The notes below the pieces were generated by a model that was given only the letters and a program-made list of their open reading frames with translations, was not told where the DNA came from and ran no database searches. Positions 8,893 to 16,934 of a stretch of 64,000 nt of DNA are shown in pieces (positions within the stretch are counted from its first letter, which is position 1; each line of letters starts with the position of its first letter). The stretch comes from B10-G9 sp963712165 (GTDB taxonomy: Bacteria; Chloroflexota; Anaerolineae; Anaerolineales; UBA11858): positions 62,001-126,000 of the forward strand of contig CAVQGY010000003.1 of NCBI GenBank assembly GCA_963712165.1, read 5' to 3'. The position numbers and the translations under genes are program-made.

Positions 8893-9686
8893 GAATATCC
8901 AAACGGGATTTGGCTCAATTATCAGCCTATCTGGATGGTGAGTTGAGTCAGCGTGAGTTGAAAATGTTTGAAAACAGGATGGAGGGAGATCCTGATTTTC
9001 AGGCTGCCCTGGAGGATCTCAGGAACGTAAAAATCGTTTTAACCCACACACCCCGGCTAGCTGTTCCCAGGAATTTCACTCTGAAGCCCAGTCCGGTTAA
9101 AAGCCCACAGAGGCGATCCCCCGCCTTTGGATACCGCCTGGCAGCGGCAGCTATGTCATTCCTATTCATTGGCGTGGTAGTGCTGGATATTGGTTCAGGA
9201 GCGCTGAAAGGCGGTATGTTAGCTGCCGAGGCACCCAGGTCAGAAGAAGTGATGGTGGAAGCAGCTGCTGACGAAGTGGAAGAACCCTCGCAGCTTGTGA
9301 TGGAGAAGGCTGCAGAAGAAGCCGCACCTTCTCTTGAGATGGAGGTGGATGCAGAAGCCCCGGAAATTATGGATGCCGCCAGGGATGGGGAGGCAGATGG
9401 GATGACAGAGGGAGAGCTCAATCTTGCTCCCGAAGAAACTGATCGTACTCCAGGAAGTGGAGAAGATATAGCAGGTGATGCATCCCAGGATCCCCAAAGA
9501 ACCCCTTTGCCATCGGCAGAGGCGGAATACCTGGAACCCGTAGGAGAGGTAGATCAGGATTATTACCGCAGAAGTGAGACTTCTGAAATACCCTGGTTAA
9601 GGATACTGGAGATCATGTTTGGACTGGGAGCTGTTGGTTTAGGGATTACAGCCTGGTTGAAGCGCTCGAAGAATCATCAGCCGTAA
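8889..9686 (+). CDS. Membrane anti-sigma factor
   Basis: Probable partner of the upstream ECF sigma factor. The first 45 residues (LSAYLDGELSQRELKMFENR) resemble the sigma-binding helical domain of anti-sigma factors, but the zinc HxxxCxxC motif is missing. A membrane segment lies at about 82-100. A long, very acidic Ala/Glu/Pro-rich region (about 105-230) follows, and a second membrane segment (about 238-256) ends in a basic cytoplasmic tail. The acidic loop between two membrane helices would face the outside. The ATGA overlap with the sigma gene indicates translational coupling. How the signal is relayed, for instance by regulated proteolysis, cannot be read here. Confidence 0.8.
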   Translation: MRISKRDLAQLSAYLDGELSQRELKMFENRMEGDPDFQAALEDLRNVKIVLTHTPRLAVPRNFTLKPSPVKSPQRRSPAFGYRLAAAAMSFLFIGVVVLDIGSGALKGGMLAAEAPRSEEVMVEAAADEVEEPSQLVMEKAAEEAAPSLEMEVDAEAPEIMDAARDGEADGMTEGELNLAPEETDRTPGSGEDIAGDASQDPQRTPLPSAEAEYLEPVGEVDQDYYRRSETSEIPWLRILEIMFGLGAVGLGITAWLKRSKNHQP

Positions 9687-9710
9687 AGTGTAAGTCGATA
9701 AGGTGAATCA

Positions 9711-9745
9711 AAGAGACGAAGTCTTTTTAAAAGACTTCGTCTCTT
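9711..9745. terminator. Bidirectional intrinsic terminator
   Basis: A perfect 17-bp inverted repeat with a single central base sits exactly between two convergent genes. AT-rich sequence on both sides lets it serve both strands. Confidence 0.85.
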
Positions 9746-9752
9746 ATTTATT

Positions 9753-10421
9753 CTAATCCCCGACTCTCCAGGAACTCACATGATCATTAAGCGCATAGAA
9801 ACTTGAACAGGAAGCCCCGCAGGAATAGGAAGGGCCACTGTAATTATTGAAATCATAGACCTGAATATGGTCGCAACCGGAGTAGGCTTTACCGGAGGCG
9901 AATTTATTGTCCAGGGTATCAGGGAGATCGGTGACGCCGTAAGAGGTTGTTGGTGAGCAGGGTAAACTGCCGTAGTAATCCACCAAAAGCCAGGTGTAGC
10001 TGGTCCAATTATAGTATTTCGCGATCAGGTAGCTTGAATCAAGGGTAATGCCGTCAATTGACTCAACGGGGCCAGCAGTACACACCATTTCCGAGGCTTT
10101 GGATGATGTATCTCCAGGCTGGATCGGTTCAAGGTAGACCACACAGCGATTCTCTGACTCATCACCTGTTCCTTGCACAATCCCATTAACATCTTCTCCC
10201 TGATCGATCACTTGATCTGTTTTCATATCATCTGGGTGAATAGGTTCCAGAAATACGATTTGGACGCCGTTTGGGTCAATAGAATCAGGCTCCTGAGGTA
10301 CAGGGACGAGAATAGTAGGCGGATTTTTTCCATCAGCTGAGACAGTAGCGTTGATGATGATGATCGCCAATCCGCAAGCGAGGGCTATTGCTCCAATGAC
10401 AGATACGACTTTTTTCCACAT
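9753..10421 (-). CDS. Secreted small protein with a crystallin/I36-like C-terminal domain
   Basis: A 222-residue exported protein of uncertain function. A signal peptide or anchor lies at residues 5-28, followed by an acidic Pro-rich region (about 30-100) and a C-terminal domain rich in Tyr, Ser and Cys. The ending (HIQVYDFNNYSG, SCGASCSSFYALNDHVSSWRV) resembles the beta/gamma-crystallin fold shared by peptidase inhibitor family I36, where the last strand usually reads N-D-x-[IV]-S-S-x-x-V. Six to eight cysteines suggest disulfides and an extracellular location. The start has a strong GGGAGG site. It lies downstream of a two-component system on the same strand and could be its target. The family call is from pattern only. 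Confidence 0.6.
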   Translation of the reverse strand: MWKKVVSVIGAIALACGLAIIIINATVSADGKNPPTILVPVPQEPDSIDPNGVQIVFLEPIHPDDMKTDQVIDQGEDVNGIVQGTGDESENRCVVYLEPIQPGDTSSKASEMVCTAGPVESIDGITLDSSYLIAKYYNWTSYTWLLVDYYGSLPCSPTTSYGVTDLPDTLDNKFASGKAYSGCDHIQVYDFNNYSGPSYSCGASCSSFYALNDHVSSWRVGD

Positions 10422-10473
10422 GGGTGTACCTCCCTTATTGGAAAGTAATGTAGGTGAAATCTGTTATCAAAGT

Positions 10474-10501
10474 AGCATAAATGGGATTAAATCCGTGTTA
10501 A
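10474..10501 (-). promoter_or_regulatory. Candidate promoter of the secreted-protein gene
   Basis: On the minus strand TTAACA (10501-10496) and TATGCT (10479-10474) are 16 bases apart and lie 53 bases before the start at 10421. The match is moderate. Confidence 0.4.
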
Positions 10502-10515
10502 GATAGGGAGGGAAT

Positions 10516-11688
10516 CTACTGAATGGGTAGACGAACGGTAAAACAGGACCCAATACCTTCTTCACTATCAACTTCGATGAATCCCCCATGGAGTTCCACA
10601 ATATGGGCTGCAATGGATAAACCCAAACCGGAACCTCCCGAATTCTTGCGTCGCGATTGATCTGCCCGATAAAACCGCTCGAATATGTGTGGTAGATCCT
10701 GGTCGGGTATACCAATTCCCGTATCTTCAATCCTGATCAGAATCATTCTTCCCATTTCCTGAACATCGATTGTGACCGAACCACCGTGTCTGTTATATTG
10801 GATCGCGTTTTGGATCAGGTTTCTTAAGGCAATGGAAAACAGGGGTCCATCCAATTCCATGACATGGTTAGCTTGCGAAAGTTGATTTACCTCAACTTGC
10901 TTACTTTGCGCCAAATCTTCTGCTTCCCATATCACCTTTTTTAATAAATCCTCAATACAGGCTGGCTCCCATTGGAATTGTCCTTCACCTTTTGCCAATA
11001 GGAGGAGATCTTCGACAAGCCTCTCTACTCTGGCAAGAGAGCGATCAAATGTCTGGCTCAGGTCACGATAATCTTCCTCTGTTGCCCGGGAATCCTCTCG
11101 GATCACCTCAAGATTGGCACGCATATTGGCGAGGGGTGTGCGCAGCTCATGAGCTGCATCAGCGATAAATCGTCCCTGCTGTTCGAAAGCACCTTCCAGG
11201 CGATCCAGCATTTCATCAAATGTATCGGCAAGTACTTTGATTTCATCTTCAGGCCTCTCTAGGGAAAGCCGCTGATCAAGTGATTCGGGTTGGATCTTGG
11301 CTATGAGATGATTGAGGTGCTGAAGAGGATAGATGGCTTTTCTTGCTATGCTATATGTGCCTAAGGCCCCGAAAATTGAAAATAGAACGATCCCAATAAT
11401 AGAGATCAAGCGAAATTCCCGGATCGCTATTTGTTGGATTTGGTCCATGGATTGTGAATTACCAGGATGATCTGTTGGAGGAGGATCAGATGAAGTTGAG
11501 GTTGGAGTTGTTTCAGGATCAGGATATTGTGTCGGGGAAAGATCAAACATGAGCACTTGCGGGATTCGGACGGAGGTGACCACATTAGTAAAAACTGTCA
11601 AGCCCAATCCTAGAATGGCCAACAAACCTGCCGTTAAAAGAGCGATGCGCCAAAGAAGGGGCAGGGGATATGAAACCCATTTTCGCAT
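10516..11688 (-). CDS. Sensor histidine kinase
   Basis: A membrane sensor kinase of about 390 residues. Two membrane segments (about 14-36 and 93-112) flank a short extracytoplasmic loop that is Pro/Thr/Asp-rich. HAMP, HisKA and HATPase_c domains follow. The phosphorylated His lies in the H-box AAHELRTPLANMR (about residue 180), the N-box reads NLIQNAIQYN, and the G-boxes include EDTGIGIP and GGSGLGLSIA. I chose the ATG at 11688, one base after the response-regulator stop. A GTG at 11712 would add eight residues and overlap that gene. Signal unknown. Confidence 0.93.
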   Translation of the reverse strand: MRKWVSYPLPLLWRIALLTAGLLAILGLGLTVFTNVVTSVRIPQVLMFDLSPTQYPDPETTPTSTSSDPPPTDHPGNSQSMDQIQQIAIREFRLISIIGIVLFSIFGALGTYSIARKAIYPLQHLNHLIAKIQPESLDQRLSLERPEDEIKVLADTFDEMLDRLEGAFEQQGRFIADAAHELRTPLANMRANLEVIREDSRATEEDYRDLSQTFDRSLARVERLVEDLLLLAKGEGQFQWEPACIEDLLKKVIWEAEDLAQSKQVEVNQLSQANHVMELDGPLFSIALRNLIQNAIQYNRHGGSVTIDVQEMGRMILIRIEDTGIGIPDQDLPHIFERFYRADQSRRKNSGGSGLGLSIAAHIVELHGGFIEVDSEEGIGSCFTVRLPIQ

Positions 11689-11689
11689 A

Positions 11690-12394
11690 TTACTCAATTT
11701 TCTTTTGACCACGGTTCGATCTCTCTTTAAGGAGCCGGTAACCTTGTCCGATCACTGTTTCGATATATCGAGGGTTGTCAACGTGATCACCCAGTTTCAC
11801 CCGTAAAGAATGGATATGAACGCGGATGGATTGAGAGAAGATGTTCACCCTCTCGTTCCAAACATGTTCTATGAGTTCTTCCTGACTGATAACCTCTCCA
11901 GGCCTTCGCATCAGGTACTGCAGAATCCCAAATTCTTTTTTTGTGAGGGATAACTCCTCTTTTCCCTGCAAGATGGTTCGGCTCCTAGGATCCATTATTA
12001 GGTCACCAACTTCAAGCGTGGGCTTTCTCCCCGTTAGATCCCGCCTCATGAGAGCCCTAATGCGAGCGGTTAATTCTTCGAAATGGAATGGTTTCACCAG
12101 GTAATCGTCTGCGCCATGGTCCAAACCAAGTACTCTATCCTCTAGCCTTTCCCGAGCAGTCAGGATCAGGATAGGTAGATTGCCTTTCTCAGAGCGAAGC
12201 TGCTGACAAACTTCTAAACCATTCATTTCCGGTAAATTAAGATCCAGGATCACCAAATCATACTCGTGCACAATTCCCAATCCAAGTCCCTCTGTACCTG
12301 TGCTGGCAGTGTCTACCGCGTAGCCCTGCGTTCTCAATCCACGGGTCAGCGCGTTTGCCATGTCAACTTCATCTTCCACAACAAGTATTCTCAC
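11690..12394 (-). CDS. OmpR/PhoB-family response regulator
   Basis: Partner of the adjacent kinase. The receiver domain (1-120) has the acidic pair ED near its start, the phospho-acceptor Asp in the LVILDLNLPEMNG motif (about residue 51) and the conserved Lys in LVKPF. The winged-helix Trans_reg_C domain fills the C-terminal half (for example VRVHIHSLRVKLG). I prefer the GTG at 12394, whose product begins MRILVVEDE as the family does, with AAGGA upstream. A TTG at 12400 is the alternative. It acts as a DNA-binding regulator, and targets may include the secreted gene at 9753-10421. Confidence 0.94.
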   Translation of the reverse strand: MRILVVEDEVDMANALTRGLRTQGYAVDTASTGTEGLGLGIVHEYDLVILDLNLPEMNGLEVCQQLRSEKGNLPILILTARERLEDRVLGLDHGADDYLVKPFHFEELTARIRALMRRDLTGRKPTLEVGDLIMDPRSRTILQGKEELSLTKKEFGILQYLMRRPGEVISQEELIEHVWNERVNIFSQSIRVHIHSLRVKLGDHVDNPRYIETVIGQGYRLLKERSNRGQKKIE

Positions 12395-12543
12395 TAGCAA
12401 AAATCCTTAATTGTGTGTGAATAGCTTTTTGTATGTAAATCTTTTGGCAGGTAGTTGAATGAAGATTCAATGCTGTAGCATCATTTGAGATTGTTCTGTA
12501 ATTATCATTCTAGCATAGATGCTGGGGGCGTTCTTTAATATAG

Positions 12544-12583
12544 AAGGAAGCGGGATCCTTCATTCAGTTGATCCCGCTTCCTT
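12544..12583 (-). terminator. Hairpin terminator downstream of the solenoid membrane protein
   Basis: A perfect 14-bp stem (12544-12557 with 12570-12583) with a 12-base loop follows the gene ending at 12617 on the minus strand. The flanking sequence is AT-rich on both sides. Confidence 0.65.
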
Positions 12584-12589
12584 TATTTT

Positions 12590-12622
12590 CAATCTTCAAT
12601 TTTCAATCTTCAATTTTCATTT
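12590..12622. repeat. Tandem 14-bp AT-rich repeat
   Basis: The 14-base unit CAATCTTCAATTTT occurs twice head to tail with partial flanking copies, between a stop codon and a terminator hairpin. It looks like simple expansion by slippage. Confidence 0.6.
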
Positions 12623-13780
12623 CTTATTTTTGACCGCCTTGCGAACGTCATTGAGTGTGATCCGCCCTTCCGCTCCGGTCCCGGAGATGGTGCTGAGATC
12701 GATCCCTTCAGTTTCTGCCAGGTCCAGGGCTGCTTTGGTGGCGTTGGTCTGCTCTTTCGCAGGGAAAGCTTCGGGAATCTCCTTGACCGGGGCAGCTGTT
12801 GGTCTGGCTGCATCTGCAGCCAGGTCTTTCTTCTCGGGATAGGCATGGGTGCCAAAACGGGTCAGAACCACCGCTCCGAGAACCCAAAGCCCCAGGATGA
12901 ATTTGGGAATCCAGCCCACGCAGGGCACCACCTGGCTGAAGCCGTTAAAGAACAGGGCCAGGATGAACATCCCGATGCCTGCCAGAAGCGGCACTGGCAT
13001 GGTTTGGTTCAAAGAATGGACCAGTTTTCGGCCGATCTCGATGCTCAGGGCAACGAGGCCAACTACCCAGGCAGCGATCAGGGCGAAAATACCCACCAGG
13101 CTGACTGGACTGAGCAGGATGGTCACCAATAAGGCCAGGAACACAATGGGCGCTACGACCATAATACCCAGCCCCACCACAAAGGACATTACTGGCTCGC
13201 CAAATGCGGTCCGATTGATGGTTACTGCCTGATCCTGGATGAAAAGGCCGATCAGGATCGCCAGTCCGGTCCAGATCAAGATCCGGAAGAAGAACCAGGA
13301 TGCGGATACAAAAGGCAGTTCTTTGAATCCCGGAACGCGGAAGTCACCTTCGAAAAGGCCATTTTCTGGCAGTTGGAATTCAAAGGGGATATTCTCTTCC
13401 GTGATGATGCTTCCGGTGATAACGGCGCCAGGAGATTGTTCATATGAGCTGCCAACAACAGTAAGATCGCCTTGAACGAGAGCTTCCTCTCCAAGGACAA
13501 CGATGCCGCCCAGAGCTACCAGATTCCCATTAATGGTTCCATTCGAGGTCACATTCCCGCCGAAAACCACCGTATCCCCGTTTACAGTCGAAGATACTTC
13601 CAGGGTGACATTACCTCCGAAAACAACCAGATCCCCATTCAGCGATTGCCCTTCCTGGAGGGTATAGTTGCTGCCGAATATGACCTTGTCATCCTCATAA
13701 CCGGAAGCGAATGCGGTTGTGGGAATCAGGATTGCGCTGACCAGCACCAGTAAGATGATGATTCGAGTGATTTTTTTCAT
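12617..13780 (-). CDS. Bactofilin-like solenoid membrane protein with E2-type subunit-binding domain
   Basis: A 387-residue protein of unusual design. A signal peptide (1-25, ending AFASG) is followed by a repeated beta-solenoid (about 30-115) with units such as NGDLVVFGGNV, NGDTVVFGGNV and NGNLVALGGIV, similar to DUF583/bactofilin. Then come five or six membrane segments (about 150-310) and a basic tail. The last 40 residues (LAETEGIDLSTISGTGAEG, then RITLNDV) match the peripheral subunit-binding domain of 2-oxoacid dehydrogenase E2 proteins. The true start is the ATG at 13780 with a GGAGGAG site. It overlaps the anti-sigma stop (ATGA), so a longer upstream frame is only a shadow of that gene. 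It is translated as part of the ECF sigma operon. Confidence 0.8.
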   Translation of the reverse strand: MKKITRIIILLVLVSAILIPTTAFASGYEDDKVIFGSNYTLQEGQSLNGDLVVFGGNVTLEVSSTVNGDTVVFGGNVTSNGTINGNLVALGGIVVLGEEALVQGDLTVVGSSYEQSPGAVITGSIITEENIPFEFQLPENGLFEGDFRVPGFKELPFVSASWFFFRILIWTGLAILIGLFIQDQAVTINRTAFGEPVMSFVVGLGIMVVAPIVFLALLVTILLSPVSLVGIFALIAAWVVGLVALSIEIGRKLVHSLNQTMPVPLLAGIGMFILALFFNGFSQVVPCVGWIPKFILGLWVLGAVVLTRFGTHAYPEKKDLAADAARPTAAPVKEIPEAFPAKEQTNATKAALDLAETEGIDLSTISGTGAEGRITLNDVRKAVKNKK

Positions 13781-14319
13781 AAGTTTAGCTCCTCCTGCAA
13801 TGACCTGGTTCGAATCGATGTGATGATCCAGGCAGCAGTGATACCACTCAAGCCAAAGGTAATAGCATATAGCCAGAGGGGTGATAAGTATTTGGTGCCC
13901 ACTCTCACCAAGGGTGAGAGGATATTGCTTATTTGATTGAAGAAAATGATTCCGTTGGTAATAAAGGTGACCAACTCCAGCATCATTTGTGGAAAGAAAT
14001 CCACTGCAGAGCTGAGCTCCAAGCCTACTACTGAGAGCAGGATCACCGTGGACAGTGTGATCACCGCCAGAGCAATTCCCAGGATACTCCAATTCTTGCG
14101 CCTTTCCCGGCGCTCGACTCGTTCCATCCACCGGGCACTGAAATTAGGTGCAGGAGCGGGTACTGGCGCGTTCTTGAAAAGATGATTCAATTGATGGACT
14201 GCCTGGTAGAACGACTGGCATTGGGAGCATCCTTTTAGGTGGAGATGGAGCTCGCGCTGATTTTCCTTTTTCAGGTCAGGTTCTTGTAAGATCCAGGTTT
14301 CAAATTGTTGGTGATTCAT
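13777..14319 (-). CDS. Zinc-finger anti-sigma factor
   Basis: Likely membrane-bound inhibitor of the ECF sigma factor encoded just upstream. The N-terminal 50 residues carry the anti-sigma zinc motif H-x3-C-x2-C (HLKGCSQC). Three hydrophobic stretches follow (about 78-100, 110-130 and 150-168), ending in a short charged tail. The gene overlaps the sigma gene by 20 bases and the downstream solenoid gene by 4, so all three are probably translated as one coupled unit of sigma, anti-sigma and effector. Confidence 0.88.
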   Translation of the reverse strand: MNHQQFETWILQEPDLKKENQRELHLHLKGCSQCQSFYQAVHQLNHLFKNAPVPAPAPNFSARWMERVERRERRKNWSILGIALAVITLSTVILLSVVGLELSSAVDFFPQMMLELVTFITNGIIFFNQISNILSPLVRVGTKYLSPLWLYAITFGLSGITAAWIITSIRTRSLQEELNL

Positions 14320-14914
14320 GGGCGATCCTTTTTCCAGCAGGTTTGACAGCGGGTATGGATTCTTTTTGCATTACTTGCCATTTTTCTGCTAATATGCGCC
14401 GGGCCCGGAACAAGCGGCTTTTTACCGCACTAGTGCTGAGATCCAGGGTCTCGGCGATTTCTTCATATGAGTAGTCATGCCAGAACTGCAGCACAACCGC
14501 GGCCCGATCCGTTTCATTCAACTCAATCAACATGGCTTGCACCAGAGCTTGCTTCTCTTTTTCCAGGGCAGCCTTTTCAGGGCTGGGTCCTGGATCTGGT
14601 GGGGCCAACCAGGCATGTTCTTCGCTGTCCATGGAGAGGATGATTACCTTTCTCTTTCTGAGCTGGTCAATACTGTAGTTTGAAGCGATTGACAGCAGCC
14701 AGGTAGCAAATGACCTCTCGGGATCGTAGCGGTCCAGTGCCTGGTAGGCCCGGATGAAGGCTTCCTGGGCTGCATCCTCTGCAGCTGTAGGCGTTCCCAG
14801 CATCCTGTAGCATACGCTGTATACCGGTCTGTGGTATTTATCGACAAGGTTGGCAAATGCTTCCTTGTCGCCAGTTTTTGCGTCAGCAATCCATTGTGCT
14901 TCTGTGTTGCACAC
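14300..14914 (-). CDS. ECF-type RNA polymerase sigma factor
   Basis: The second ECF sigma factor of the window, 204 residues. Region 2 spans VDKYHRPVYSVCYRMLG to SFATWLLSIASNYSIDQLRKRK, and region 4 ends with YEEIAETLDLSTSAVKSRLF. The start is a GTG with an AAGGAG site nine bases upstream. It heads an operon with an anti-sigma factor and the solenoid/E2-domain membrane protein. It probably controls an envelope response including its own operon. An in-phase ECF promoter could not be assigned with confidence. Confidence 0.93.
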   Translation of the reverse strand: MCNTEAQWIADAKTGDKEAFANLVDKYHRPVYSVCYRMLGTPTAAEDAAQEAFIRAYQALDRYDPERSFATWLLSIASNYSIDQLRKRKVIILSMDSEEHAWLAPPDPGPSPEKAALEKEKQALVQAMLIELNETDRAAVVLQFWHDYSYEEIAETLDLSTSAVKSRLFRARRILAEKWQVMQKESIPAVKPAGKRIAHESPTI

Positions 14915-14995
14915 TCAAGGTCTCCTTGCGTCTTGCTATGTGTAAATATACGGGTTCAGGTTAACAAAGTTGCATGTGGTTTTGAATTGGATAGA

Positions 14996-15886
14996 TCAAT
15001 CTTCCTTGATAGGTAAGAAACCCTCTCCGCGGACTTCATGTGCCTGTCCAATGATTAAAAAAGCTTCAGGATCAAGTTCCCTGATGATGGTCTTGATATG
15101 GGGTATCTCCGCCCGGGTGACCACACATAACAAGATGGTTTTTTCCTCACCGGAGTAGCCCCCTTTGGCGTCCATTATGGTCACGCCCCTTCTCAGGCGA
15201 TGGAAAATCTCCTGAATGATCGGCTCTGGTTTTGCCGTGATTATCATGCCTGTCCGCAGGACATTCGAGCCCTGGCTGATGGATTCCGCTGCGATGCCGC
15301 TGATGTAAAGCAGCACCAGCGAATACAGGGCATTTTCCCAGCTAAAAGAGAGTCCTGCCAGGAAAATGATGACAGCATCGGTGATCAGATAGCTCTGGGT
15401 GACAGGGATTCCCCGCCAGCTGCTGAGGATTCTGGCCAGGATGTCAGTACCCCCGCTTGTGCCCCGACCCCTGTAAACCAACCCGTAACCGATTCCACTC
15501 ACCACGCCGCCATAGAGCGCGTTTAACACGATATCATCGGTGATACCCTCGACCGGCAAGGATGGTAGAGGTAAATCTACCAGGATAGAAAAGGACAGAA
15601 TGGCGAATGCAGTTCGAGCGGCGAAACGGGGACCACCTAAAAAGCGCCAACCGATGAAGAATAATGGAAGATTAGCCAGAAGCACCATCACACCGATCGG
15701 CCAACCGGTGTATTTATTGATGATTTGGGACAAACCGCTGATCCCGCCGCTGGCCAGACTGGCTGGTATGAGGAACACGCGTAATGAAACTGCCTGGACG
15801 GCTGAGCCTATCAGGATCAATATATAGTCCCGGACTGCAATCAGATCAAACTGGATTCCCTTAAACATCTCTACAGCTTTCTTCAT
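14996..15886 (-). CDS. YitT family membrane protein (DUF161/DUF2179)
   Basis: An integral membrane protein of unknown biochemical role. Five or so hydrophobic segments fill the first 200 residues, with the family-like ASLASGGISGLSQI motif and the GRGTSGGTDILARIL signature. The C-terminal 90 residues form the soluble DUF2179 domain (GVTIMDAKGGYSG, then IIRELDPEAFLII). I start at the ATG at 15886. A GTG at 15925 lies inside the U-tract of the neighbouring terminator and is unlikely. The gene is separated from both neighbours and likely monocistronic. Confidence 0.88.
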   Translation of the reverse strand: MKKAVEMFKGIQFDLIAVRDYILILIGSAVQAVSLRVFLIPASLASGGISGLSQIINKYTGWPIGVMVLLANLPLFFIGWRFLGGPRFAARTAFAILSFSILVDLPLPSLPVEGITDDIVLNALYGGVVSGIGYGLVYRGRGTSGGTDILARILSSWRGIPVTQSYLITDAVIIFLAGLSFSWENALYSLVLLYISGIAAESISQGSNVLRTGMIITAKPEPIIQEIFHRLRRGVTIMDAKGGYSGEEKTILLCVVTRAEIPHIKTIIRELDPEAFLIIGQAHEVRGEGFLPIKED

Positions 15887-15929
15887 GTTTTTCTCGCTTA
15901 AGTATTTATATTGGATTATAAGCACAAAA

Positions 15930-15960
15930 AGAAACGAAGTCCTTGATCAGACCTCGTTTC
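15930..15960 (-). terminator. Intrinsic terminator of the dehydrogenase gene
   Basis: On the minus strand an 11-bp stem (GAAACGAGGTC with GACTTCGTTTC, one G-U pair) is followed by TTTTT. It lies 26 bases after the stop at 15986. Confidence 0.8.
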
Positions 15961-15985
15961 ATGAGAATAATATTTTACTTGGAAG

Positions 15986-16882
15986 TCAATCCAGAAGTTG
16001 TGTAGATGCCAATTTTTCGATTACTCCAATAACGGCAGAATTATCAAGGCCCTCCATGCCCATTTGCAGCATCGCGCCATAGAGCTGGGTGTGCAGGCTG
16101 GCTGATGGCAGGGGAGCGCCGTATTCCCGGGCTGTGTCAATGACAATTTTAAGGTCTTTTTCCTGCATATAGGCTTTAAATCCGGGATTGCGATTTCCAG
16201 CAAAAAGGCGCTCAGGTTTGATGTCCAGGGTCCAGCACTGGGCAGCGCCTCCCTGGATAGCCTTGATTACCCTGGCAGGGTCAGCTCCGGTCTTTTTTGC
16301 CAGGATCAGCAGTTCCGCCATGGCAACCATCTGGGCTGCGACCATGATCTGGTTGGCGGCTTTTGCGATCTGGCCTGCACCAGCTTCGCCGACATGTGTG
16401 ATGGTTTTGCCTACCACTTCGAAGATAGGCATAAGCTTCTGCAAAGCCTCGTCAGGTCCTCCCACCATGATGGCCAAAGTCCCATTCTGCGCGCCGATAT
16501 CACCTCCACTCACAGGGGCGTCCAGGGCAAAAGCACCCTTGGCTTTGAATTCCTGGGCGATCTTTCTAGCCAGGGATGGTTTCACTGTGGAATGGTCCAC
16601 ATAGATCAATCCTTCCCGGGCACCCTCCAGGATTCCACCCTCACCCAGGGCCACAAATTCCACGTCCGGAGAGTCAGGTAGGTTTGTGAAGATGATCTCC
16701 ACTTGAGAGGCAACCTCGCTGGGAGAAAATGCTTCCTTGGCGCCATGCTCTACTAATTCCTGGACCACCTGCCGGCTTCGGTTATGCACAACCAGGTCAT
16801 AACCATCATTGATAAGATTCAAGGCCATGGGTTTTCCCATCAAGCCCAAACCGATATATCCTAAAGTTGGCTTTTTATCCAT
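15986..16882 (-). CDS. NAD(P)-dependent beta-hydroxyacid dehydrogenase (GarR/HIBADH family)
   Basis: A 298-residue enzyme of the 3-hydroxyisobutyrate dehydrogenase / tartronate semialdehyde reductase group. The Rossmann glycine motif GLGLMG is at 11-16, the substrate signature DAPVSGGDIGAQNGTL is in the middle, and the catalytic-lysine helix reads GQIAKAANQIM. The C-terminal all-helical dimer domain is complete. A strong GAGGTGAT ribosome site precedes the ATG. Substrate (3-hydroxyisobutyrate, tartronate semialdehyde or succinate semialdehyde) cannot be decided by inspection. No pathway neighbours help. Confidence 0.9.
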   Translation of the reverse strand: MDKKPTLGYIGLGLMGKPMALNLINDGYDLVVHNRSRQVVQELVEHGAKEAFSPSEVASQVEIIFTNLPDSPDVEFVALGEGGILEGAREGLIYVDHSTVKPSLARKIAQEFKAKGAFALDAPVSGGDIGAQNGTLAIMVGGPDEALQKLMPIFEVVGKTITHVGEAGAGQIAKAANQIMVAAQMVAMAELLILAKKTGADPARVIKAIQGGAAQCWTLDIKPERLFAGNRNPGFKAYMQEKDLKIVIDTAREYGAPLPSASLHTQLYGAMLQMGMEGLDNSAVIGVIEKLASTQLLD

Positions 16883-16934
16883 CCTTGATCACCTCATATT
16901 GTGATGATGATTTCTATAGAAGAAGCAGTAATGA

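Noticed and set aside
12590..12622. Short AT-rich direct repeats considered as a CRISPR or iteron
   Set aside because: The units are 14 bases with no spacers and only two copies, next to a terminator.
12845..13475. Plus-strand frames opposite the solenoid gene
   Set aside because: Antisense shadows rich in Arg/Pro/Gln with no start signal.
13781..14131. A 117-residue N-terminal extension of the solenoid membrane protein
   Set aside because: It is an out-of-frame reading of the anti-sigma gene. The ATG at 13780 has a signal peptide and a GGAGGAG site.
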